From positions 17,397,953 to 17,461,952 of the forward strand of contig AP025071.1 in assembly GCA_036186865.1 (NCBI GenBank): a stretch of DNA of 64,000 nt, read 5' to 3'. Source of the DNA: Eustoma russellianum (Eukaryota > Streptophyta > Magnoliopsida > Gentianales > Gentianaceae). Of this stretch, positions 12,101 through 22,379 are shown piece after piece (position 1 is the first letter of the stretch; each line of letters opens with the position of its first letter). The translations under genes and the position numbers were made by a program. The notes beneath the pieces were generated by a model. It ran no database searches. It was not told where the DNA came from and was given only the letters and a program-made list of their open reading frames with translations.

Positions 12101-14890
12101 CCTTCATCCCGTGTTTTCTAGTTTCTACGTCAAATCAATAATATGTCCGTTTCTTGTGATACTTGGATTGATAAGTTTTTTTGTGAGTCGTGTCTTAGCA
12201 ATAAAAGTCACAAGCTGCCTTTTCATAGTTCTTCAGTAGAAAGTCGCGGACCACTTGACTTAGTGTACTCAGATAAGTGAGAGCCTTCCCCTGTTGAATC
12301 CATTGATGCTTTTCGTTATTACATTCTTTTCATTGATTACTATACTAAATATGTCTGGATATTTCCCATGTCTCGAAAAACTGATGTTTCCACTATTTTT
12401 TCTAAGTACAAACGAATGGTTGAGAAATTTTTTCACCGCTCCCTTGTTACACTTTACACTGATGGGGGTACTGAGTACAAGGGTCTTAAAACCTTCTTTG
12501 AATCTGAAGGCGTCCAACATCGTGTATCCCCACCATACACTCCTGAACATGTTGGTTCTGCTAAAAGAAAACACCGTCATGTTGTTGAAACTGGGTTAGC
12601 TCTCCTTCACTATTCCTCTTTACCAGCAAAGTTTTGGTCATATGCATTCCTTACAGCAGTTTATCTCATTAATCATATGCCTACACAAATTCTCCATAAC
12701 AAAACGCCCTATGAGTCCTTGTTCTCCAAACCTCCTAACTATCACACCTTACGTGCTTTTGGATGCCTCTGTTTTCCTTGGCTTCGACCTTACTCTGAAC
12801 ATAAACTTGCCCCTCGTTCCAAGCCTTGTGTTTTTGTTGGCTATTCTAATACGCACCATGCATATAAGTGTCTTGGTATATCCTCTAATCGACTTTATCT
12901 TTCCTGGCATGTTCAGTTTGTTGAGCATTAATTTCCATTTGCAGCTACATCGCCTTCTGTTGAGTCTCCTGCAGCTTCTTCCATCTGGGTTGCATGTTCT
13001 CCTGCGTTTGCTGCCCTCCAACCACCGGTGGAGAATGTACCTGCGCACCTTTGGCTGCACCGCCACCCGTCCCGCCGGAGCAAGTAACGCGTTACCCAGG
13101 AATGGTTTTTCTTCGTATTTACAACCGGCCCCTACCCCAGCCCCACTGCATCCGTCCCCTCCTGACACAAACCCTTCCTCTCCGCCTCCCACCTCTTCTG
13201 CGCCATCTTCTGAGACGTCGGCTAGTCCCTCTCCCCCTCAGCCCGGTCATCCTATGGTCACCCGTGCACACAACCAAGTGTTCCGTCCCAAGGTATTTCC
13301 TGACTACGTTACTTTGCTTCACACAACCAAGCATCCTCTTCCTCCGACCCTTGAACCCACTACAGTTAAGCAGGCACTTCGTGATCCTAAGTGGTGTGCT
13401 ACGATAGATGACGAGCTTGCTGCTCTTGTCCGTAATGACACATGGGTTCTTGTTCCTCCCCCTCAGGGTCATAACGTTGTTGGTTGTAAGTGGGTCTTTC
13501 ATATCAAGCGTCATCCTGATGGCTCAATTGCTCATTACAAGGCTTGTTTGGTTGCTAAGGGGTTTCATCAACGTCCTGGCATTGATTATCATGATACATT
13601 CAGTCCGGTTATTAAACCCACGACTGTTCGTGTAGTACTTTCTGTTGCTCTTTGTCATGACTGGTCCATTTCTCATCTTGATGTTAGCAACGCCTTTCTA
13701 AATGGACAGTTAGCCGAAGATGTTTATATGGCTCAAACCCCTGGATTTGTTGACCCGGACTTTCCTACTCATGTGTGTCATCTTAAGCGTGCGCTCTATG
13801 GGCTAAAACAAGCCCCTTGAGCTTGGTACACCGAGTTGAAGATCTTTCTTTTACAATATGGGTTTTGGAATTCTCAGTCTGACACATCTTTATTTGTATA
13901 TCGTTGCGGCAGTATTATTATTTATTTTCTTGTATATGTTGATGATTTGCTTGTTACAGGGAATTACTCTACTTCCGTTCGTAAATTTGTTGATTCTTTA
14001 GGGGCTCGGTTCTCTCTTAAGGATTTGGGACTACTGAATTATTTCTTGGGCATGGAGGCGGTGTTCACCTCCGAAGGTCTTTTTCTATCTCAAAACAAGT
14101 ATATTCGTGATCTTCTTGAAAAATTTCATCTCGCGGGCAATAAGGACGTTACCACACCTATGTCAGCCATTGGCCGCTTAGCTCTTCAGGATGGCACGCC
14201 TCCTGCTGATACATCTCAATATCGCAGCCTTATTGGTGGGCTTCAATATCTTCAGCTCATACGGCCAGATATCGCCTTTTCCTTTAACAAACTATCTCAG
14301 TTTATGCACACTCCAACTCAAACTCACTGCACAGCCGCCAAACGGATTCTTCGTTATCTTAAGCACACTATTCATCATGGGCTCATGCTTCGTCGTCATC
14401 AACCATTTACTCTTTGGGCGTTTTCTGATGCTGATTGGACAGGTGATCATGATTCCTACCGCTCCACTACCGCTTTTGTTATCTTTCTTGGAGGCAACCC
14501 CATCTCATGGTGCTCAAAAAAACAACGCACTATTGCTAGATTCTCCACTGAAGCTGAGTATCGTGCAGTTGCCTCCGCCGCAGCTGATGTCACTTGGGTC
14601 TCGAATCTTCTCTCTGAACTCGATGTTCCCCTCTCTCAATCTCCCACTATTTATTGTTACAATTTGAGCGCCACCTACTTATATGTTAATCAGTTTTTCA
14701 TAGTCGCATGAAACACCTTGCTCTTGATTATCACTTTGTGTGAGAAAAGGTAGCTGCCGGAGCACTCTCGGTATCCTATGTTTCCACAACTAATCAACTT
14801 GCGGACGCCCTTACAAAACCTCTTCCTAAATATAATTTTGAATTTCTTCGGTCCAAGATTGGCATTTCCGACGGAACCGCCATCTCGCGG
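12101..14890 (+). pseudogene. Outer copia element, integrase-RT-RNase H part (broken)
   Basis: Continuation of the copia polyprotein interrupted at 801. Integrase comes first, with CESCLSN then TLYTDGGTEY and a degenerate ERKH box (PEHVGSAKRKHRH). Next is a Pro/Ser-rich linker, then RT (WVFHIKRHPDGSI, HLDVSNAFLNGQL, YVDD intact at 13935-13946) and RNase H (FSDADWTGD, STEAEYRAV). Disruptions include stops near 12130 and 12280, frameshifts between 12930 and 13250, a TGA at 13818-13820 after LKQAP where the family has Arg (CGA to TGA), and a frameshift near 14690 before the LADALTKPLP end. It is older than the SIRE-like element inserted in it. The RT frame really begins around 13250, not at 12642. 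Confidence 0.9.
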
Positions 14891-14895
14891 GGGCG

Positions 14896-15144
14896 TGTTA
14901 AGGAATAGTCATCCTTCCGTCCGTCCGCCAACCACAGTGCCTTCATCCTTCCAGGTTGTCCTAAACAAACTCAACAACTAGCTTTATTTAAATCACAACC
15001 AACTAGTTTAGCTAGACTAACCAACACTATTATTATCTTGTTGTTATCTTGATGTGACAAACATTTTGAGTTGTACCAAAATCCTTGTTGTAAACCCTAT
15101 AAAACCGAGTGTAACATGTATATGGAGACATGAATGAAATACCA
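14896..15144 (+). repeat. 3' LTR of outer copia element
   Basis: A GC-rich polypurine tract (CGCGGGGGCG) is followed by TGTTAAGG, a typical copia LTR start. A TATA box (TATAAAA, 15098-15104) lies inside. The partner 5' LTR is outside the window, so the right end is a guess: the last CA before the duplicated segment starting at 15167. The LTR is small, roughly 250 bp. Confidence 0.65.
15098..15104 (+). promoter_or_regulatory. TATA box of outer copia LTR
   Basis: TATAAAA about 200 bp into the LTR, in the position expected for the U3 promoter. Confidence 0.5.
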
Positions 15145-15568
15145 TTTTACTCGATAAATCTAATAATATTCTTTTGTATTGAAGTGGTGTATTCTCCCAC
15201 ACATCGTGCAATGTATTATAGTAGTTTATTCTATATACATTTATTATAGTGGTTTATTTTTCAGCCATATCGTGATATATGTTATAATGTTTTGTACCAT
15301 ATACTTTTATTATAGTTCCATGTATATAAAAGAAAGAAGGAAAAGGAAGTCCTTAAAAGAAGGAAAAGGAAGTCTTAACGACTTGAAAGGTTAGTTGTCA
15401 AAATGGCAAAAAGAACCCGCGTCCTTACAGTAGCTGTGAGGTCAGGCTTGACGTATTTGCTTAGAATTTGAGATGTATAACTGAGTGAGCTAGAGTCAAA
15501 CAAATCTGGTAGAAAATTAATTTGCAGTTGTCGATGTGGTTCATGATGGCATTATAGTCAAAGGACAT

Positions 15569-15711
15569 GTTTGATATCGGATGAGATCTGAAAAGGCCTC
15601 ATATGATGAAAAAGTAAACAGCGTGTTCTTTTATACACGTGACGTCGCGTGATTGGAGGATTCATATTTTGCTTCATATGAAGCATCCTCTGATCTCATT
15701 CGGTTTGACAT
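15569..15711. mobile_element. 125-bp MITE-like insertion with 9-bp flanks
   Basis: Element 15578-15702 has imperfect inverted ends (CGGATGAGATC at the left, GATCTCATTCG at the right) continuing into a weaker match. It is flanked by GTTTGATAT (15569-15577) and GTTTGACAT (15703-15711), a 9-bp duplication with one change. The corresponding place in copy B (around 32336) has a single GTTTGATAT. A 9-bp target duplication suggests a Mutator-like MITE; this is inference. Confidence 0.7.
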
Positions 15712-16220
15712 TTAGAATCTGATCCCTTGTCTCTTTCTGCCAGCAACATGCACGTGTTTGTTTCAATTCACAACTTTTTCCTGCAGTATGCACCTGTGTG
15801 CCCGTTTCATTTGTGAAAACTTGAAGTACTTTAGGCCGGTGGCGAGTAAATTATAGTTTTGAATGTTTTGGAGGGCGTGAATATATATATATATATAGAG
15901 AGACCATTAAATGCATGGTGCTCTTAGCCTTTCAAAAGCCAAAACTCACTTGTGTATATATATATATACATACATACATACATACATATATATATATATT
16001 ATTCAGAAAGGAAAATGTCAATGTGTGCCCTAACCGTATAAAGTGTATACATTACCCTAATATAAATAAGATTGAGTTTCACGGATATGCAGGCTAGAAA
16101 GATGCTGTTTGTGCATCAAGTTCGAAGTAGATCTCAAGCTATAATGAGAAAATCATAGTAATTGTTTGTTTATAATTTTTATCATATTTAGTCGGATTAG
16201 GTCAGATTTTCAAAGTGACT

Positions 16221-16538
16221 CTCACCAGTAGGGCTGTAAATGAACCAAGCTATTCGGTTGTTTGGCTCGGTTGGCTCGAGCTCGAGCTCGGCTCGGATAA
16301 AAGGTTAATGACCAGAGCTTGAACATCTTTTTTCTGTTCGAACTCGGTAAGTGGCACCGTTCGTTTAAGGTATTCGGCTCGTTAATGTTGTTTGTGACTT
16401 AAACGAACCAAGCTTGTACAATTAAATATTTTTGTTTAAATAAACGAATAAGCTCGGCTCGTTCGCTAAGTTAAATGAACCGAGCTTGAACAACCAATGC
16501 TCGGTTCGTTCGGCTCGTTTACAACCTTACTCACCAGT
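16221..16538. mobile_element. 300-bp Mutator-like MITE rich in GAGCTCG
   Basis: Element 16230-16529 begins AGGGCTGTAAATGAACC and ends GGCTCGTTTACAACCTTA, imperfect terminal inverted repeats of about 17 bp. The exact 9-bp target duplication CTCACCAGT lies at 16221-16229 and 16530-16538. The inside is rich in GCTCGGCTCG and its reverse complement, so the whole unit can fold. Copy B of the host duplication lacks it. The 9-bp duplication fits a non-autonomous Mutator-like element. Confidence 0.8.
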
Positions 16539-16755
16539 CTATTTGTTTCAGTGCACATGCAAAACTTTTTGTCTATAATATATTTGCCTCATTTAAAAGA
16601 CTTCGTTGAGGAGTTAACGGGAAGAGTCAATAGCTCTCCAACAATCTTTTCGTTTCCTGGTGCGTGTCAAAAACTTGTCATTTAGTTTTTACATCCATAA
16701 CTTATATGTTTTTGTCATTTTTTTTGGTAATCACATTACGTGTTTCCAGCAAATT

Positions 16756-17439
16756 ACCAACAGATTTTGTACAAAGAAATCATTGAATCCTCCTTTTAGT
16801 TATTCACCCTCATGCAAGAGTATAAGTTGAATTTTCATATTTGTAGAAATTGAATTTTCATATTCAACTGGTAAGATTGTCGTTTTGTATTTAAGGAGGT
16901 AAAAAATTATCCACCATTGTGCAATTCAGTTTTTTTTAGGAAAAATTTGCAATATTCTTAGGGTTTTTCTTTCTTTCTTTTTCCCTCTTTTTTGAGCAAC
17001 CTTAATACAAATTTAAGGATGTGACCTTGGAGGAAAAGAAAAAAGGATGATCATCATTTGTCATTTTGAAAAGTTGTTACTCAAGCAGCTTATTTTGTAT
17101 TGAAAAATATCATATGAAGATGTTGACCGTTGACCATATCTTGTATTGAAAAATATCTTAGAAAGATGTTGACCGCACATCGATCCATTAAAATTCATGA
17201 GGGTTAATATGATCTTCATTTGGATTAACTGTTATCACAAAATCAACAATTCTCTTTTCTTTTCTTGGTTCAATCTTCAAATCACTGATAACATAACTTG
17301 TAAAGATTACTAATATAATTTATTAACTTATCTCCTTGGGAAGATTTCTCACTGAAACTAAGAAATTCAACGCACTTCATGCGTGTTTTTGACTGGTTAA
17401 TTATAACACGGGACTTCACGATATATTCGGCTTTCACTT
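16756..17439. other. Non-coding, nothing recognised
   Basis: AT-rich sequence with no supported gene. Near 17098-17178 a short phrase around TTGTATTGAAAAATATC and GATGTTGACCG occurs twice. Confidence 0.5.
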
Positions 17440-17575
17440 TTGCACAGGGTCCAAAGAGAGGCCAGATCACTTCGTAATCTGATGTACACATGCTTACCTT
17501 ACACTTTGTGCAATATGTTGTCTTCGTGTTCCGAACCCGTGACCTCAAGACACTGATTGATTCTCCTATAGGGAT
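17440..17575 (-). mobile_element. Au-like SINE fragment
   Basis: On the minus strand it reads like the body of the plant Au SINE: GGTCACGGGTTCGGAACACG (tRNA B-box region), then a stretch matching the family's CCTCTTGCA...GGTAAG core, GTACATCAGATTACGAAGTG and a GGCCTCTCTTTGGACCCTG end. The 5' A-box part is not clear. Confidence 0.7.
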
Positions 17576-18178
17576 ATATATCATAGTCATATGTGATCTA
17601 TTGACTTTTATATAGACAACTAAATAAATAAATCGTTGATGTTTGATTTTTCGCATAGAAATAATCTTTTAAACTTCAAATGCATGTGCTCATGTAAAAA
17701 AAGTCATGATAATCTAACCATTTGTTGGCATATCCCTTCTTTTTATCAATCGTTTTTTATACGTACTTGAGGTCTACACCCTCACCTTAATTTCGAGGAA
17801 AATAATTCACTAAAATGAAGAATTTAAAAAACCTTACTAAAACTATATCATTCATCAGGGGTTCAAGATGCAGAATAATAAAATGGAAATCATTGTGACA
17901 TGTATTCTCAATCTTATGTGCTTCAATCGATATAGTGATATATACCGTACATTGAAAAGTAAGATGCAAGTATCATGTTCATGACCAAAACCTATGTATA
18001 CATAGGAGAATGTTGGTCAATTGTAAAAGATTTTGCACAAGTATTGTATAGTGAAACATATCTTTATAATTTTCCTATTTCGGTAATTTTATACAATATA
18101 TTGTTGGAATATTTCAATTATATACTTCAAATTATCTTTACATGTGGTGGCCATATGAGATTCATATTTAAAAGGCAT

Positions 18179-18351
18179 TCTCGATGCACTAGACTTTCAT
18201 GTTTGTGCAGAATCGGGAGAGGAGCCGGATCGCTTTGTGATCTGATGTACGTAGTATTATCTTGCACTTTGTGTAAGAGGTTGTTTCCACAGTTCAAACT
18301 CGTGAACTCAATGTAACAAAACATCAATTTTACGAGTTGCTCCAAGGCTCG
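18179..18351 (-). mobile_element. Au-like SINE, near full length
   Basis: Minus strand begins GAGCCTTGGAGCAACTCGTA (A-box region TGGAGCAACTCG), then a degenerate B box in CACGAGTTTGAACTG, GGAAACAACCTCTTACACAA, a GTACATCAGATCACAAAG core and TAGTGCATC at the 3' end. Order and spacing match Au SINEs, tRNA-derived retroposons that depend on a LINE for copying. Confidence 0.8.
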
Positions 18352-18413
18352 TTCTGATTATGAGATTCATATATATTAGATGTAAATCCATTTGACTGAA
18401 GTTGCTCACACTT

Positions 18414-19236
18414 TGATGAAGCCGGATCTTCACCAAGGGTCAAAGATGACCTCAAATAAACGTCGTCAGTTAACTTGAAGAGTTGTTAACTGGCTTGAAG
18501 ATTGTAGCTGGAATAACTTTCTGAATGTCCTACAAAAGGAAGCAAAGATCAGAGGTCCCGGGGGGATGACCCCGGGTAAAACCCTCCGACGCTCAAGTCA
18601 GTTTGGGCCATTTCTCCCTGAGAATGTATTTTTGTGTATGGAGTTAGAAAATTCTCACAGTTATTGGCTGAGGAGAAGATTCAGTGTATTAGCTCCAAGT
18701 CGCTTTCACAATGGATCTCCCTTCTGGTCTGTATTGGCTTGCTTTTATCAGCTGTTTCCCGCCTTTGGCCTCTGATAGCAGATAGGATGTTTGCTTGGGG
18801 CAGAAAGCCTAGGACGCCGTAGGTCTGCTGATGTGACTGGTAGACCGGCTGATGTGACTAGTAGGTCGGCTGAAGTGATTTTGACGTGCACAGGCTGGAT
18901 AGCCAGACGTGTACTCTTCCTTTGAGCTGCACTTCTGCCTGATGGTTCCATGATGTAATGCTGGGCTTGATTCCTTTGCTGAAGTGTAGAACCAGGCTTT
19001 GCCGAAGTGCGATATTAAATCTGATCGAAGTGATCTGGAGTGTAGCACTTGAGCTGAAGCTGATGTTGGGGTCGGTGCCGAGGTGCAGTCCTTGGCTTAT
19101 TCTTCGATGGCAAAAAGGATGCCATGGGGCTCAGCCGAAGTGCAATCACGGCTGAACAGTAATACTCGGGTGCTGAACTGCAGGAGTTATATCGTTGACT
19201 GTTGTTGACTAACAGACGATTAATTCTGGTTTATCA
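18414..19236 (-). repeat. LTR (3' LTR of the minus-strand gypsy element)
   Basis: 823 bp, plus-strand ends TGATGAAGCC...GGTTTATCA. Pairs with 25440-26262, same length, differing at roughly 20 sites by eye. Confidence 0.92.
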
Positions 19237-19255
19237 TTTGCCCCCAGATTTTGTG
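19237..19255 (-). other. Polypurine tract of the gypsy element
   Basis: Minus strand reads AATCTGGGGGCAAA immediately before the LTR start TGATAAACC. It fixes the element's direction as minus. Confidence 0.75.
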
Positions 19256-19495
19256 TGGCTGAGCTGAACTGTGAAGGCAGACAAATCTATTCTGAGTCTC
19301 TGATGTGTCTCCATTAATTGGCAGTTATCCTCTTAACAGCGTCGTAATTCTCGCTTTTAATGTAAGCGTCAATTCCAACACCTTCATCATTACTTTTTCG
19401 GCGGTTTCAATAATCGAGAAAAAAGGGGGGAAAAGTTGAACCGTCACCTCCTTTTGAATTTCATCCGAAAGGTTGCAACTTTTCTTTCCCCTTAT

Positions 19496-19503
19496 TATAA
19501 ATA
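19496..19503 (+). promoter_or_regulatory. TATA box of the antisense gene
   Basis: TATAAATA lies about 170 bp upstream of the ATG at 19668, on the strand opposite to the retroelement. It supports an independent antisense transcription unit. Confidence 0.55.
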
Positions 19504-19667
19504 GGGACAATTGCCCTAATCTCTTCTTTTCTTCTCCCTCTATTCTGCGTATTGTTTGTTCTGCTGCCCTGTTCTCCTTCTTCATCTTCGAAGCCCCTCT
19601 CTGTTCTTATTTCGGTGTTTGTCAGCTCAACCCTCCAAACTTCTGTAAGCTTTTCTTTATTTTACTC

Positions 19668-21908
19668 ATGGCTTCTGTTATTTCTTCTTCATCTTTGATT
19701 ACCCCAGAATCCATGGTGCCTTCTTCAACGGTGCAGAACTCAATGTGCACCTTGAAAGCCACTGACCTCCCTGAATTATGTCAATATTATAACGTTGATA
19801 GGAGCACTTTTGCCCCCATTCTTCCCCTGCCACATCAAACTGCTTATGACCCCCAGTAGGGTATGTGGCAGTTTATGAGGAATACTTTAAGTCTGGTTTC
19901 AATCTTTCCATTCCAGCTTCTTTATCCCAAATTCTGTATTCTTACAAACTTAGGCTTTCCCAAATAACGCCTAACGGCCTCAAGGTTATTCTCAGTTACC
20001 TGCTTTACCTAAGAGTTGCTGAGAAAGCCTTTTTGCTTGCAGCCTTTAGGGGAATATTTGTGTGTGAGCAGAAGGGTAGTTGGTATTGTTTTGGTAGGAG
20101 GCCTCAAAGTAGTGAAAATCTCCATGTTATAAACCTTCCCTCTTCTACCGAGGATTGGAGGGGACATTTCTTTTTTTGTTAAGAGTATAGGATTACTCGA
20201 AGGGATCCTTTGGAATTCCGGCAGTGCAAATAACAGGAGGCCGAGTGAGCAATCTTGCAATGAAGCCTCGCAATTGTTACACTTGCCCTTGACCGTGGAT
20301 TGAAAAAAGGTGGACAGGTCGGTTGTGAAGGTTGCCGACCTGGAACACTTGTGGCCAGAGCATAATTTTTGGCCCCTCATCCCTATTGCTTTAAGAATTG
20401 TTCGGGGTTCGTAGTAGCCTTTTGGACATCTCTGACTGGTTCTGACGTTGCGTTTTTGACTGATTTGTTCATTGAATTCTGCAGGAATCGTGGTGTCTGA
20501 AACCCTTGCAATGTTGAAGAACTTGGTCCCCGAAAAGAGAAAGAGGATAGAAGGACAACCTTCCTCCTCGGGGCAGGCCTCTGCCAGCACTTCATCCGAG
20601 GTGCAGATAACTCCAGAGATCGAAATTCCAGGTAAGATTTTTGCCCTGCATTAGTCTTGAACATATTTGGTTTGCACTTAATCATTTAAACTTTTTTCCT
20701 TTTCAGTTGGAACTTCTGATAATCTCATCTGGGCTGAAACTCAAGCCCTTGCCCCAGCTTCAGCTCAGCCAGATGATGAGAGTGGGGGAATTGATGCCCC
20801 CATTTTGATTCCTTCCTCTTCCGTTGCCGAAGAGGAAATTATGCCTCCACCAAGGTGGATTTCTGATGAGGCTGTTCCTTCTTTTGAGCTCTTAGGAGAG
20901 TCTTTCGAGGGAAATGCGCCGGAAGGGGAGTCTTCCTCACGAAACCACCGGAGTACGAGGACGCTACAGTTCTCCTTCGCTGACACTGCTGCAAATCCTA
21001 GCGTGGCTAGGAAGGTAACTGAGATGCCAGTGCTACCCAGTGATTGGCAAACTTATGGTAGTCTAGACTGGGACACTGTCATGGATTCATTTGTAATGAA
21101 TATGGCCATGGTAAGATTTTCTGATATTTTCCATCTTTTTTAGCTTGATCTCTTATGCTTTTTCTAACCAAACTGATTTTTGCAGTACCGGATTCAAGAG
21201 TATAACATACTCAAGCGGGCTGAAGAGCTACGGGCCAAATTTGCCCAACTCTCTGAGATCAATGTCAATCTTAGAAATGCCTATGATGGGTTGGCAGAGG
21301 TGGCAAGACCCAACAATTTGAGGCTGAACCAGCTGGAAGCTCAGGTGAACAGCCTGAAATCTGAAGTGGCCGTCTTTACTGAAGAGAACTTCAGACTTCG
21401 AGTAGGAAAAGAAGATTCTGATGCCAAGTTGGCCGCTGCTAATTCTCAAGTATTTGAGCTGAAGGAATCATTGGCTGATGTTGAGTTAGTGTCTTCTAAG
21501 GCCCAGGCTGAGCTGGAGTTTTATCAGAAGGAGCTTGGTACTTTTGATCAAGAGCTGTCCAATAGTAAGGCTGAACTGAACTAGCAATTAGAGGCAGAAA
21601 GGAAAAGCAAGGCTGATCTCCTTCAACAATTTGAACTTCAAGCTGAGGAGATTAAGAAAAATGCCGTTGCTGAGTTCAGGCAATCTGAGTTCTTCACTGG
21701 CAATTTCTTGAAGATTCAAGGTTCAGCAATTGCTGTTGGACAGACTTGGGCAATCGATATTTGCTCTGAGGTCTGCCTAAGCCTGGACAAAAATCATCCT
21801 CAAATTGCTGAACTCTATAACCCCGATGCTGGAAGCTTACTGGAGAACCAAATAGCTCAGTTTCAAAGTGGGGCTGATCTCAGAGAGGATAAGGATGATG
21901 AAGAATAG
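19668..21908 (+). pseudogene. Antisense extra gene, putative gypsy-type transposon domain plus coiled coil
   Basis: Gene-like unit antisense to its host retroelement. It starts at the ATG 19668 (MASVISSSSLITPE). The segment 19865-20182 (YFKSGFNLSIPASL, NGLKVILSYL, GSWYCFGRRP, WRGHFFF) resembles the plant putative gypsy-type transposon domain (Pfam PF04195) known from extra frames of Tat elements. Introns with GT-AG borders are visible at 20632-20706 and 21111-21185, and another probably ends at 20484. The last exon is a Glu/Leu-rich coiled coil, about 130 residues, with an acidic end (REDKDDEE). Breaks are a frameshift near 19860, one at the T run near 20175, and a TAG at 21582-21584. The function of this family is unknown; naming rests on remembered family patterns, not a search. 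Confidence 0.7.
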
Positions 21909-21948
21909 AATAGGATCTTTTTTACTTTTCCAATTTTCTTGTAATTGT

Positions 21949-21954
21949 AATAAA
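21949..21954 (+). terminator. Poly(A) signal of the antisense gene
   Basis: AATAAA about 40 bp after the stop at 21906-21908, in a T-rich stretch. Confidence 0.55.
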
Positions 21955-22379
21955 CACTTTCTTCAATGAAAATTATACTTTCTTCAGCTTGTGCTCTTCG
22001 GCTTGTTTCAATTTTCTTGACTTTGTCTTCTGTAGGTGAAGATTTGCTTGTTCTATTTCCATAGTTGATGCATTTGTCTTCGGCTTGAGAGACTTTACTT
22101 ACTCTATTTTCATAGTTTGCAAGTATTTTTCTTATACTTCAGCCCTGCCACAATTCTTTAAACTATTCTTCGTAACAACTTTTTGTCTTCGGCTCTACCA
22201 AAGAGCTTTTTAGTCACTTTTACGTTGAACTTTTCCACAAGTATTGAGCTTCAGCCTTGACCTGCGGCTCTGCCAAAAATGTTACACTTCTTGACTGAAC
22301 TGCAGCTTTGCCACGCTTTAACTTTGCCATCAACAGCAGATTTTTGATAAAGCCAACATATGGCTCATTCATTTTAGAG

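Larger units (their letters stand above)
797..12105 (+). mobile_element. SIRE-like Ty1/copia LTR retrotransposon, nested insertion
   Basis: Complete but decayed LTR retrotransposon at 802-12100 (11.3 kb), flanked by the 5-bp target duplication CCTTC (797-801 and 12101-12105). Both LTRs begin TGTAGAG and end CCTACA. A primer-binding site matching the 3' end of initiator tRNA-Met follows the 5' LTR, and a polypurine tract precedes the 3' LTR. Very long LTRs, the gag zinc knuckle CYECGKLGHLSYDC and the AAAAGGGGGAGAT tract are typical of the SIRE/Maximus lineage. No env-like frame lies between pol (ends 8894) and the 3' LTR (9115). It interrupts the pre-integrase region of an older copia element on the same strand. 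The frames are broken, so it cannot act on its own. Confidence 0.93.
15167..16755 (+). repeat. Duplicated non-coding segment, copy A
   Basis: Aligns in the same orientation with 31929-32955: both begin TATTCTTTTGTATTGAAG and end near TTTCCAGCAAA. Copy A is longer because it holds two small insertions (15578-15702 and 16230-16529) and TA/CATA microsatellites near 15880-15895 and 15955-16000. No coding capacity is seen. What the ancestral segment was is not clear. Confidence 0.85.

Noticed and set aside
12642..13250. Start of the long frame read as the N-terminus of the outer RT protein
   Set aside because: The first 200 codons are an out-of-frame shadow of integrase; RT homology begins only near 13250.
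12749..13514. Long minus-strand frames opposite the copia RT region
   Set aside because: Low-complexity antisense of a Pro/Ser-rich linker; no family motif.
19325..19585. Minus-strand 86-codon frame in the Tat-like element
   Set aside because: No motif, lies across the TATA region of the antisense gene, and ends near the polypurine tract.
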